Shown in pieces: positions 47,938-58,497 of a DNA stretch of 64,000 nucleotides (within the stretch, counting starts at the first letter, position 1; each line of letters opens with the position of its first letter). A program made the translations under genes and the position numbers. Source of the stretch: Kryptolebias marmoratus (lineage: Eukaryota; Chordata; Actinopteri; Cyprinodontiformes; Rivulidae); assembly GCF_001649575.2 (NCBI RefSeq), contig NC_051431.1:26655773-26719772 (forward strand), given 5' to 3'. The notes beneath the pieces were generated by a model. It made no database searches. It was not told the DNA's origin and worked only from the letters and a program-made list of their open reading frames with translations.

Positions 47938-48368
47938 CATCTTGGTTCCAGGAAATAAAATAATTTATTTTTAAATAAAAGAACAAAAACAAAAAGCTTA
48001 CAAGGCAGCAAAACCAAATAATAACAAAAAACTAAGATGTGGAAAAACCGACAAGACGAGGCAAGACACGGGAGGAACCAGACACCACGTGTAAGTGACA
48101 ACAGACCAGCAAGTAAATGGAGAAAATGACCAGGTTTTAAAAGCAGAAAGTAATTAGGGGAAGTGGGCACAGGTGAATGATTACTAACTAGGAGCAGGTG
48201 GAGATGGATGTGGCAAGTAAACAAGTGACTGACTGCAGAGAAGTGAATAATGTCATGAATGCAAAAACTGAACTAAGACCAGACTAAACATAAAGATAAC
48301 TAAATAGCAAAATAAAATAAACAATAAACCCAAACTAAAACATGATAAACAACCTCAAATCCTGACAG
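47938..48368 (-). mobile_element. LTR-like insertion inside copy G
   Basis: On minus it starts TGTCAGGATTTGAGG, has a T-rich middle and a TTTAAAACCTGG TATA-like zone, and nears its end with AAAATAAATTATTTTATTTC, a possible poly(A) site. The start and layout resemble fish gypsy-type LTRs. No clear target duplication was found and the 3' boundary is approximate, so the class is uncertain. Confidence 0.4.
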
Positions 48369-48425
48369 AGTTTCATTCAAATCTGTCTTCTGGTACATGA
48401 AATGTTTGCTAACAGACCGGTTTCC
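48369..48425 (-). mobile_element. Hairpin-ended dispersed element, copy G (part 2)
   Basis: On minus: GTTAGCAAACATTTCATGTA then CCAGAAGACAGATTTGAATG and AAACT. This is the family's monomer opening, interrupted at its 3' side by the insertion ending at 48368. Confidence 0.55.
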
Positions 48426-49390
48426 TAGTCCTTGGTAATGTAAAACATCTCCACAGCATGATGCTGCCACCGCCACCATGCTTCACTGTAGGGGTGGTGT
48501 TATTTTTATGCTGAGGTAGTAGACATGGTGTTGTCTTTCATGGACAAATAGTTCAGTTTTAGTATCATTCGAGCACAGCACTGTCATGGCGGTGTCAAGC
48601 TTTCTAACCCACATGCAGAGTAACTCACGGGACAGAGGAAGAGTTAACAGATTTATTTACAATGTTCACAATAGTGCCGAAGCTGGATCCAGGAATGCCA
48701 GGCAGGAACTCGGAACCACTCCTGTCGGAGAGGTGGAAGGCTTCTGTGGGGTCCAGGCATGTCAGAGGGGATGGCGGGTTGGGCGCTGAGGCGCGTCGGA
48801 GGGCGGGCAGGTGGGCTGGGAGCTAACAGTGATCCTCCTTGGGGGGTTGGTGGACTCAGGCATCCGATAGGTGATACCAACGGCGTCTCGAGGAACGGGT
48901 CTGGGAGCCAAACTTCTTGGCCCAAAACAGGGCTGGTCGGGTGTCGCCGAAGCAAAAACTCCTGAAGAAACAGACAACGATTTGATTAGGTTTCTAGAAC
49001 AGATCAGGGCTGAAGTGATTTCAGGTAGACCTGTACCATCACTGGCTAACACTCTGGCAGTGATGTGTTGGCCGCCTCCTCCTTTTATAGCCCTCCTGAT
49101 GACCACATGGATCTCAGGTGTGCAGAACCGCAGGTGCTGGAACACGCCCTCCGGAGGAACCGCCTCAGGCACCCACTGGAAAAAACACTGAGAACCCCCA
49201 GATCCCGACAAGCACTTTATTTCTTTTTTTTTTTTTCTTCAGACAATTTTTTTTCCTGCCACTCTTCTATAAAGCTCAGCTCTGTGCAGCTTCTAGTGGT
49301 ATTATGGAAAGATCCTCCCATCTCTGCAGAAGTTCTACCCAGCTCGATCAGGGTTAGCGTGCATCCTGGACTTTTCTCTTAAAAATGCCC
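48426..49390 (-). mobile_element. Tc1-like transposon relic, split by a solo LTR
   Basis: Two arms, 48426-48581 and 49211-49390, are related to the relic at 2270-2760 in reverse orientation. On minus, the second arm has ACCACTAGAAGCTGCACAGA followed by GCTTTATAGAAGAGTGGCAG. The first arm has GTGAAGCATGGTGGCGGTGG followed by CAGCATCATGCTGTGG, the DNA for the VKHGGGG-S-I-M-L-W motif. A solo LTR sits between them. The transposase is broken and non-functional. Confidence 0.6.
48582..49210 (-). mobile_element. Solo LTR 3, with 5-bp target duplication AGCAC
   Basis: On minus the 629-bp unit runs TGTCGGGATCTGGG...CGCCATGACA. AAATAAATCTGTTAACTC near its end gives a poly(A) signal, and a CTATAAAAGGAGG TATA box lies upstream (plus 49079-49091). 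Perfect AGCAC flanks lie at 48577-48581 and 49211-49215. No internal retroelement sequence is present. It lies inside the Tc1-like relic, so it is younger than that relic. Confidence 0.8.
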
Positions 49391-49484
49391 TCTTTACCCA
49401 GTTCAAGAGTGAGAGGGGATTACCCACTGTTGGCAGGTTTGCTGTGGTGACATCATCTTTCCATTTTTATCAACCAATGCAGAA

Positions 49485-49745
49485 GATGGACAATTAGGTT
49501 TTTGCCTGTGTGTATTTGTGTGTCTGTCTGTTTCCAAAAGTATGTTATGATCCATCTTGATTTTATCACCTACTAGTGAAGGCAAAACTGGAGCAATAAT
49601 GTTTTTGAAGTACATCCACAACTAATTAACTTTTGGAGCCAACCATATTTCAAAAGGGCCTACGCAGCCAACAAATCTCAGAAAACATTTCAGTGAATTT
49701 TCTAGATATTGTACTAAAAATGTTAAAACTTAGACATTACATCTA
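49485..49745 (+). mobile_element. Hairpin-ended dispersed element, copy H (one monomer)
   Basis: The G/T-rich lead (TTTTTGCCTGTGTGTATTTG) is followed by degenerate monomer blocks: ACAACTAATTAACTTTTGGA, GCCAACCATATTTCAAAAG and a TTCTAGATATTGTACTAAAA-like block. The hairpin is missing. Confidence 0.5.
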
Positions 49746-52149
49746 ATTTATGAACCTTTTTGTTTGTGAATTATTTATTTTTTTCCATGTTTCCAATTAC
49801 AGTTTGCCCTTCTTCTAATTTAGCGAATTTTTTCCAGTTCTGTACATAATGCTTATCTGTAAATACTTTTTCTTCTTGTCCTGTAAAACACTATGACCTG
49901 CACTTAAGAGTTTGATATAAATACAGTTGACATGTGCTTTAATTAAAACAGCACCACCTACAACTATTCAAGGCCGAACACTGGACTGAGTCAAACCAGT
50001 TGACCCAGTAAATTTTCATGGATGAGAAGACATGCAATAAAATCAACATGAATGCAGGTCAATGACAGCAGCAGCTGCATTATCAGTACACTGTTGTTTA
50101 ACATGCCTGAGTCCCAGAAAAGTTAGAAACAACTAAGAGCTGATTACTGTGATAAAATATTATACCTCCTTTATGAACCACTTTTTATTAGGATGTTTTA
50201 TGCATTTGGCTGCATTAGAAAAAAAAACATTTCAAGAAAAGATACATTTACAATAGGTTTTCAAAGTTTCACTGCATACTGTAATGATACAATTAAAAAT
50301 ACCCCCTTTACCCCTACCCAGATTAATTAGCAGGTAAAGCTACTGTCACCAAAAACACAGTAAAACAAAAAGAAAAAAATAATAAAAAAAGAAAAAACTG
50401 TAAACTTATTTATTTGTAGTTGTCATAATGTATGATTTAGGCATAACCAAATAAGTTGAACCCAGAAATTGAAAAGGTGAGTAAAGAGTTGAGAGAAGAG
50501 AGGAGATGATTAGAAAACTGCAGCAGCACACATGGACCTGGAAGCAGAGGAAGACGAAGGTTTGTGTGAGCCTTATCAAACATAAATCTGTTATATTGAA
50601 ACGAGCCAAATTTATTCCTGATTGTTGTTTCTCATTTCAGATTTTGGAAGATGTTAAGGGGTCCCAGGAACTGAGAAGCCAACCAGGAGGAAAAAGATGG
50701 GCTCATGTAAGGCCAAGGAGAAGAGTGAAGCTGAGAGTAGACCTAGTCCGTTACTGACTCACCCCAGTTAAAGTGCTGAATCCTCACACTGCATCAGGAC
50801 TTACAAATCTGAGGTTGATATTAATCAGGATCCTTCATGTCCTCTGGCAGACTGCCATTAAGACCCCAAGTGAGTGGACTTGGTGTAAAAAACAACTGAC
50901 CTCCTAGAAATGCTGCTGGCTCATGTGAGTCGGGTCTGGGATTCTGGTAAAAAAAAAAACTAACTGAAAAAAACCCCACTGACTCAGATGAATCATACAT
51001 ACATGTTTGCATGCATTTTACATACAGAACATACATTTACCATAAGTTAAGATTTTGGTTAACTTATATTTCATTTGTACAATTTACATTTTTGTTCCAC
51101 CACTTGTAAGTTGATAGTTTGTTGATTGGTGTGTGAAAGTGTAAAGTAAACATCTCGGGATAATGCAAATCCACTTTTTCTTCGGCAGTGAGGTGGGGGC
51201 AGCATGAGTGACTCAAGTAACTAGATCATTTTACAGATTGACTCAGATTAGCCCATGTCCATAAAGTGAATCAAATTTACCTGCTCTAGTTGAGAGTTGG
51301 TGAGGTAGGATGAGATCCAGGTGGATTGGTTTGTTTTCCAATGGAGAAACTTAACACAGATTTGTTGAGTAATCTTTCTTCACCAAGGACATCAGAGGTA
51401 GTAGTAGTAGAAATTTCTTTCTAAGGTAACTGATTTCATTCACAAAGGTTTTCAGAAGCCAGCTTGTTAAGGAGTTTCATATTGGTCGCAGCAGGAAGAT
51501 CTGTCTGAAACTTTGAAAGGGATTGAAGGAACTGTTGACTAAAGACCCGCAAGGTAGTGGCGACAACACAGAATGAGCACCTACTGGCAGCTACATGATT
51601 ATGGTGCACCTTCGTAAATCGCAAAAAAAGGGTGTCTGCTAAATATATCTGAGCTATTTTTGTCATTGCCCAAATTTAAAGTTTTTTTCTATTTAAAGTG
51701 TATAAAATACAGATTTAACCTTGTTATAAACTCTAAGTAACAAAACTGTGCATTAGTGGGAAGGTAGTTATGGGCTAAAGTATATATTTTCCAATGATTT
51801 TCTGAAATGAATAAATACACAAACAACAGACAAAACAACACTCCTGAAACATAACTCTTAGTTAAATTAAAGTTGTCACTTTTTAGTCATGTTTGTCTTT
51901 TTACATTATGCGAAGTACACGTCTTTATATACATTTAGCTGGTGGCAACATACATCTCCATCTTCTTAAAGGGAGGGTCTCCTTCGGCTAGTTTGTGTCA
52001 CTTTCCAACACCATAGTTGGTGGGGCTCAAAGAGAGAGAGCAGAACCAGAGACTCACCTACAAAGGAAGGAGAAAAAGAAAACAAAGGAGGAAAAAAGAA
52101 GGAAAGAAACAACAAAAAGATTCCTTTACATCTTGACCCTTGACAGTAG
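49746..52149. other. Intergenic, nothing recognised
   Basis: No known repeat or exon was identified. 50506-50757 is open on plus but without a domain. Confidence 0.45.
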
Positions 52150-52262
52150 TGTGTTTGACCAAATTGATAATAACTCCGTTCCTTCTCAGCATAAGATGAT
52201 TTCAGTCAACAACTCTGCATTGGACGAGATGCATTCCTTCAAGAAATGCTAGGCATTCAGTA
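52150..52262 (+). mobile_element. Hairpin-ended dispersed element, copy I (3' end only)
   Basis: TTTGACCAAATTGATAATAA leads into CAGCATAAGATGATTTCAGT and the hairpin GCATTCCTTCAAGAAATGC (52231-52249, one mismatch), then TAGGC. It lacks the upstream monomer. Confidence 0.55.
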
Positions 52263-55200
52263 CTAAGTTAAAAATAAAACTGTCAGAACTTCTTTTTCAA
52301 GTGGCACAGGCCTGAAAGGAAAACTAGATAAACATTTGGATTCTTAACAGACATATTTTGTATCAAACTATGAGATTTGATCGCTTGGTAACAAATTCTT
52401 ACGCTGAAGCCCAGCTCTAACAATCCTTTATAAGAATTTAATCATATAAGAGTGAATCCAATACAATGAGAAACATTCAGTACATGTCTTATTACCTGGT
52501 CTGTTCTGTGTGGTGTAGAAATGTCCAGAGGGGCGACCAGCAGCGGCAGCAGCAGCAGCCTCAGTCCCAGCACGCTGAGCTGACAATAACACAGAAAAAG
52601 CTCTCAGAGGAGCCTACAGGTGTGCTGCATTGTCTTTCCTCTGTGACAGCTCTGAAAGGAGAACACGCTACTCACTGTGGCAAGCCTGATTGTAGTGGCG
52701 TTATCGACCAGTTCCCTGGTGTAATTCCCAGATACAGAGAGGTAAAGGCAAACACAGGTAAAAACACTCTGAATCTTTTATCTCCACCAAGCAGCCGACA
52801 GCAGGGTGAGAGTTCTTCTTTCCCTCAAGCCAAAATGCTGAACACTAGGAGGGATGCAGTTATGGCATACTTCATCCCACTGGTCCAAATACTTCCTTTA
52901 AATGTGTTCAGTGTTTTAAAATGGCACAACTGTGAATAAGAATATAACTGCAGAAGAGATACGAGACCAGACAGGAGAAAGGTCCCATTCCCCATCACAC
53001 AGACACAGCAGATTAAAGACTTTATGGTCCACAGAGATATTTCTGTAGCTTCAGATCAACACTGTAGAGCTTTTTAAACAAAGTCACCAAAAATATTTCA
53101 AGACTGTTTTCCACATGGGAGGTCTGATTGCCTGAGTTTAGACCACAGTATAGAGTGACATTTCTTAGCCTTTAGTTTAATCTTTCTTGCTTTATTACAA
53201 ATGAGCTAAGAACAAAAAAAGTTGTATTTGTCATAGTCCCGATTAGTCCTAGACTAGTTGTTGGTCAGTGAATAAAAAGGAAGACTTTTTTTTTTAGCAA
53301 GGAACTATTGACCCAATCATGTAGCTTTCAGCCACACTGATCAGACAAATAAAAATATGTTGAACAAAAAGTGAGCAGCCTGTTGGTAGCCTCAGAACTG
53401 AGCTGGTGGAGCAGCTAACTTTGGTTTGGCAGACCCTTGTCTGAGGCCACAATCGATAGCTACAGGCCTTAATGCTCAGTTCTTTTTTGCTAAGATCCAT
53501 TTTTTATGTGGTTGATCACATTATTTAAATGCAACTGACAACAGACTCCAGTGTAAACAGTCTACGGTGCTAAAGTGACCCTCATACGCAGAAGATGCAA
53601 CGTCACTTGCAGCTCATTGCTTACAGAAGTAAATATGAATGCTCCACATGTCAGTGTGTGCATTAATTCTGAAGTTTTGCAATTGGAGACGACAAAATTA
53701 TTATCTGCCATGCTTGTTTCGACCAATGTTTTTACATTTGATCTTGCTGCTTCCTGCCTGCTCTGGGATAGAATTGCACTTCTGGAATGGAAGAGTGTAC
53801 TGAAAGTAGATGACAGAGATAAATGCAAATATCGATTCCATCACCCTAGCATCGATACAGTCAGAGACCAATGTTAGTATTGATAAATCAATGTAAATCA
53901 ATCCCCACACGCATACTTCATTAAAATTGGATGAAATGCGACCTGACTGTTCAGACTGAGGTTGCTTTGAAAAACATCAGATATGCATCCAGTTTAGTAC
54001 CACATATGAAAGTGACCTGGGTTTGATTTTAAAAAGAAAAAGAAAAAAAAAGAAAATTCATTTTTTTTTTATGTTGAGACTGACATAAGAAATATAAAAT
54101 ATCAAAAACGGATCACATACGGTTAAAATAAATTGGATTTGAGCCACTTTTGCCTGCAGTGTGAACATAACCTTAGACTGTAAATATCGGATTGTATTAA
54201 GCTCCTACATCTATCAGTCATACTGGGAAGATTACTAATAAAAATGACCTGAGATCGCCTTCGAAGACATTTTAGTTACACTGCAGGAAAGTCTGAAAAC
54301 GGACCATGTAGATTTAGGATTTTCATACCATCAAATATGGATTAATTTGTTGTCCATCACAGGATGCATACAATAGAACTGTTCTTCTTTTCCTCAAACA
54401 GACAAAGAACACCGGGTTAAATTCAAACCAATATCCATTTTCTGATGAGTTGTTTCCACTGCATGAAGTTTCTCAGTGTGTCTAACTTTCAGTGAAACTC
54501 TTAATATCCACAGAAAGCTTGTGAAAGCTAAATAATTATTATTTGTCCATTCTTGTGCATTGACATGTGTACATATCATTTCATGATTTAAATGTGTATT
54601 TAATTTAGTCAATAAAGTTTCACCGAACCTACTCTCTCATTCCATAATCTGAGGTTGAAAAATGAATCTTTCATAAACTCTGAATCATGTGTTTTATGGG
54701 TAATCCTTCATATTCTTTCATTTTTAATATTTATGTGGTGTTTTGCTTAGAAAATTGTGTTACACTTCTAACAGTGTCTTTACAAATGTTGGTTTATTAT
54801 TGTACTAAGGTATTGACTAACTAACTTTTATTAGTAGTATTTAAGTGGATGAGAAGATAGAAAATTAGATTTTAAAGCTTAAACATTTAGTTACTTAATT
54901 AAAACTTCAACAGTTTTCCTTCAGACAAAAGTGCAGAAGAGGAATGTCTTTCCTTCATTGGTCAGGTAATCTAAGCATGACCCTAGGGGCTGAATCAGGT
55001 ATAAAACTGTCTGTATCAATCATCATAAAAATACTTTAGTTCTTAGCTCTTCCTAAATTCATTAGCTTGTAATTCTGTTAAACGCTCTCCTGACTCTTGT
55101 TGAACAGATTGTTTAAGACAAAAACTCTCCTTGTTGTACCCGACTGATCAGGCAACATTGACGCACATCTCCTTCCTGATCCAAACCCTGAAGCAGACAG

Positions 55201-57834
55201 TGTCAGCCAGTTTCTTCCTCTGACATCTAAAAGAGGACAAGTTTCCTCATCTTAACTATGTGGGATTTATCCTTTGAACTTTGCTTTATTAGAACATAAA
55301 AAAAAAAAATAAACTAAATATTTTTGGTATTTTTATGACTTCTTTTTATAGCATTAATTCAGATCAGTTTTGTTGATTTTGTAACTGATTTTTCAAGTTA
55401 AGACAGTGCAAACCAGACACAGCTGGACTTGTATACAACTTCATCTGTAAGAATGCACTGCATGTTCTCCTCCATCTGAGAAAATCCCTTCCCACAAACT
55501 TAGGGTGACATATAGATGCCAGACCAACGTGAGCCCTGAGATACAAAGATCCAACCACCTGTTCCTGCAAGCAGCAATGCCTCCAGGAGCTGTTCCATCC
55601 TGTGAACAAGTAACATCCATCTTCAGCTCCTCCTGCCTGGGTCAATGACTGCATGTTTGTGGGAAGAACCTCCTGGATGTCAGATCTCTAGATCCTTGCT
55701 TGCTGGCTCTGGTTTGGTGTCAAAATTATTTAACATTTATTCTCGGTTATTACCAGTAAAACTCCATATTCAACAGTATGTTTTTAATTAGTTTGAGTAA
55801 ATCTTTTTATTCTGATTTCCTTTAAGTAGGGAGTCAGCTGCAGTGTTTCACTCCTTATAAACTTAAATATATAAATATAAACTTAGAATTTACACCTGAC
55901 AGTATTTTATGATTCATCCCTTAATCACCCCTTTTTACCATATGACTGTAACTATTTGTTCATAAACTATTTGTTCTTTAAACTGTAAATAGTTCATCCG
56001 CTTTTCATAACAAAACCTCATAAAATTTAAGTACTGCGTCTTCAGTTCTTGTGTGTGTTTCAGAAGGTCAATTTGTGCTTTGAATCTAGATTCTAATGCA
56101 TAAACCTGAGCTAAGGCTGAATAAAGGGTATAACAATAGTATATAACAATGCATTGTTATGAAATATTAATATTTTTATTTATGCATTTAAGGTGTTTGC
56201 TCCAAATTGTATGTATGCAAATTTTTGAGTAACAACATTAAGAGCTCCACAGAAAATAATGCCACTGAGGCTAACACCAAAACAATCATTTAACAACTTC
56301 AGCAGTATAACAGTATCCAGTTTAAAGAGAAGAATAAGGTCAGTAAGGTACATATTTAATCTCTAATGATTTTTTTTTTTCCTTTTTTGTCTTTCCACCT
56401 GCATCTCCACCTTGGCATTGTCTCTTGAACACCAAAATACAGAGAAACAAAAATAAATAATAATAATAATAATAACAAGAAAAAATTCAAAAAACTGCAA
56501 ATCCTCCAGCCTCATATGGCATCCATGTTTACTATCCCATAATGCTGTTCTCAGATTTGTTCAGCTTCAGAGATTGGTCCTTGTGTGCATGTATCCCTCC
56601 AAGCCCCCCACACCCTACCTTTGCTTTATCGCTCAACAAAGGCGACAGATGCTGTATTTTCAGCTTCAAAATCTCCTGCAACATTTCGCTCCACCCCAGC
56701 CCTGATTGTTCCAGTAGTAAGTATACTGAAGCATCTTACCGTCTTCCACTGCTAAACCTGAAGACTAAGATGAGTGTCTGCCAAATACCACATGCATGCA
56801 GAAAGAGAGAGATGTCTGTCAATACAGCATCAACACAGCCACAAACTTAAGATTAGGTTCTGCAGCGAGCTGGGAGGGATTTTACCTTTATGACTGTTGG
56901 TGAGGGTTTAGGCAGGGGTGACAGTGGAGAAGAAATGACACAAAAAGAAATATAATCTGCATCTATTCATGATTCAAGAACAGCATGGAAAGTTGCAGAT
57001 GTCACTGCTGGATTCTTCATTGATACCTTGCCATTGCTGGAAGGATAATTGAAGTCTGGATTTTTCTTTTTCTTCAAAAGGACACACATAAGAGGAAGTT
57101 ATAATACCCAGGTAAAATGAAAGAATGTGGTATGTGTGCCAAAACACTCCAACCACGGCTTCAGCTCTTTTCACAAGCTGAGCGCAGACAGCACACAATG
57201 TTATTCTGAAGTTCTTTGTACACCTCAGACCTGCAATCCAGACAAAAGAATACTGAGAAAAAAGAAAACACAGCAGGCAAACTGGGCCCTACACATCAAC
57301 ATGTAGGACTCAAAGGAACTGAAGTGCATTTAAACATTGTCACATTTTAATTTCCAGCTAAATTTTCTTTTTTTTTTTAAGAATGAAAATTTATTTGAAA
57401 TAACAACTTCTACTATCATGTCCAAAGACAGTAATATGGTTTAATGCCTTTGTGTTTGGTAACACTATTTTTCGTCTCATTTTGTGTTGTTTAAACAAAA
57501 CAACATGCTTATGAATGACACAAAAATGGAATTCACAAAACCTCTTGCCTCAGTGTAAGAAATTATTTTGACTGTAGTACATAATGTCTGTATGGAGCAG
57601 AGATATTTTCATTGATGGAATTTTTTGTCATAGTTTTAATCATAAAGCTTAATTTCTTTATGAAAATAAGACGATGATTAAGTAAAAACTGATGCATGAG
57701 GACTAAAACCATGGTTAAACATTTTTGCTGACAAATAAAAACAAAATAAAAATGTCTGACAGAGACAAGATCCAGTCAGATCTAATTTTGTTGTGTAGAA
57801 TGGTGGGAAAAGTTAGGAATATATCCAATCAACA
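52263..57834. other. Long intergenic stretch, mostly unassigned
   Basis: A 157-codon open frame at 52466-52939 carries a Gln run (from a CAG-rich tract) and no known domain. 53500-53930 has ATCGAT-type motifs reminiscent of old fish repeats, not assignable. 55380-55690 is single-copy. No gene is supported. Confidence 0.4.
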
Positions 57835-58232
57835 CTGCGTATTTGTGTGTGTTTGTGCTTTTATCTGTACGTTTAGCAAAATATCTCATGAACCAGTGAA
57901 CGGATTTGAATGAAAATCTCTCAATAATCGCTGAATGTTCATTTACAACTGAAAACCTTTTGGAAACAGTCTGATTTAAGATGAAACCAAAGCAATTTTA
58001 TAGTTATTGAGCTAAACTTTGATGTGGTAGTAGATGAGACTGATCCCCAACTTAGACTCTGAGCTCTAAATGATTGAGCGAGATTAAACAAAAGGATTAA
58101 AACTTTGCCATTTATTATTGGAATAAATTCTGTTTATTAGCAAAATATCTCATGAATCACTGAATCTATTTGATTGGAACGTTTAGAAACTAATTATTGG
58201 GTGTAGATCTACAACTGATCAATTTTTACTTT
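57835..58232 (+). mobile_element. Hairpin-ended dispersed element, copy J (one and a part monomers)
   Basis: A G/T-rich lead precedes AGCAAAATATCTCATGAACC at 57877, and a second opening, AGCAAAATATCTCATGAATC, lies at 58139. The copy stops abruptly at about 58232, where a retroelement gag fragment begins. Confidence 0.6.
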
Positions 58233-58452
58233 ATCAGATGTACATGATAGAGATAAAAAAGGAAATATTAAGAGACAAGCTTATTGCTAATTTTTATCTC
58301 AGTGTTGTGAAGGATAAATTACTGCTGGAAGAGGACCTAACACTGGACAAAGCTCTAACAATTGCATGCCAAGTAGCAGGTAAAAATGCTACACTGCTCT
58401 CAACTGCAAGTACAGTTCTATCTGTTTCTGTACAGACTCTAGATGCTGCAAA

Positions 58453-58453
<1 letters not shown>
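58233..58453 (+). pseudogene. Ty3/gypsy-like gag fragment
   Basis: The frame from 58238 reads EIKKEILRDKLIANFYLSVV, KDKLLLEEDLTLDKALTIAC and QVAGK. This fits the gag region of fish Ty3/gypsy-like elements, with the pattern 'iRDqlv.....ReKLLlEdDLTLdKAl.iA.q.E'. About 70 residues remain; upstream lies repeat copy J and downstream an (AT)n tract. There is no protease or polymerase nearby, so it is an isolated relic. Confidence 0.6.

Positions 58454-58492
<39 letters not shown>
58454..58492. repeat. (AT)n microsatellite
   Basis: It directly follows the gag relic and forms its 3' boundary. Confidence 0.95.
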
Positions 58493-58497
<5 letters not shown>

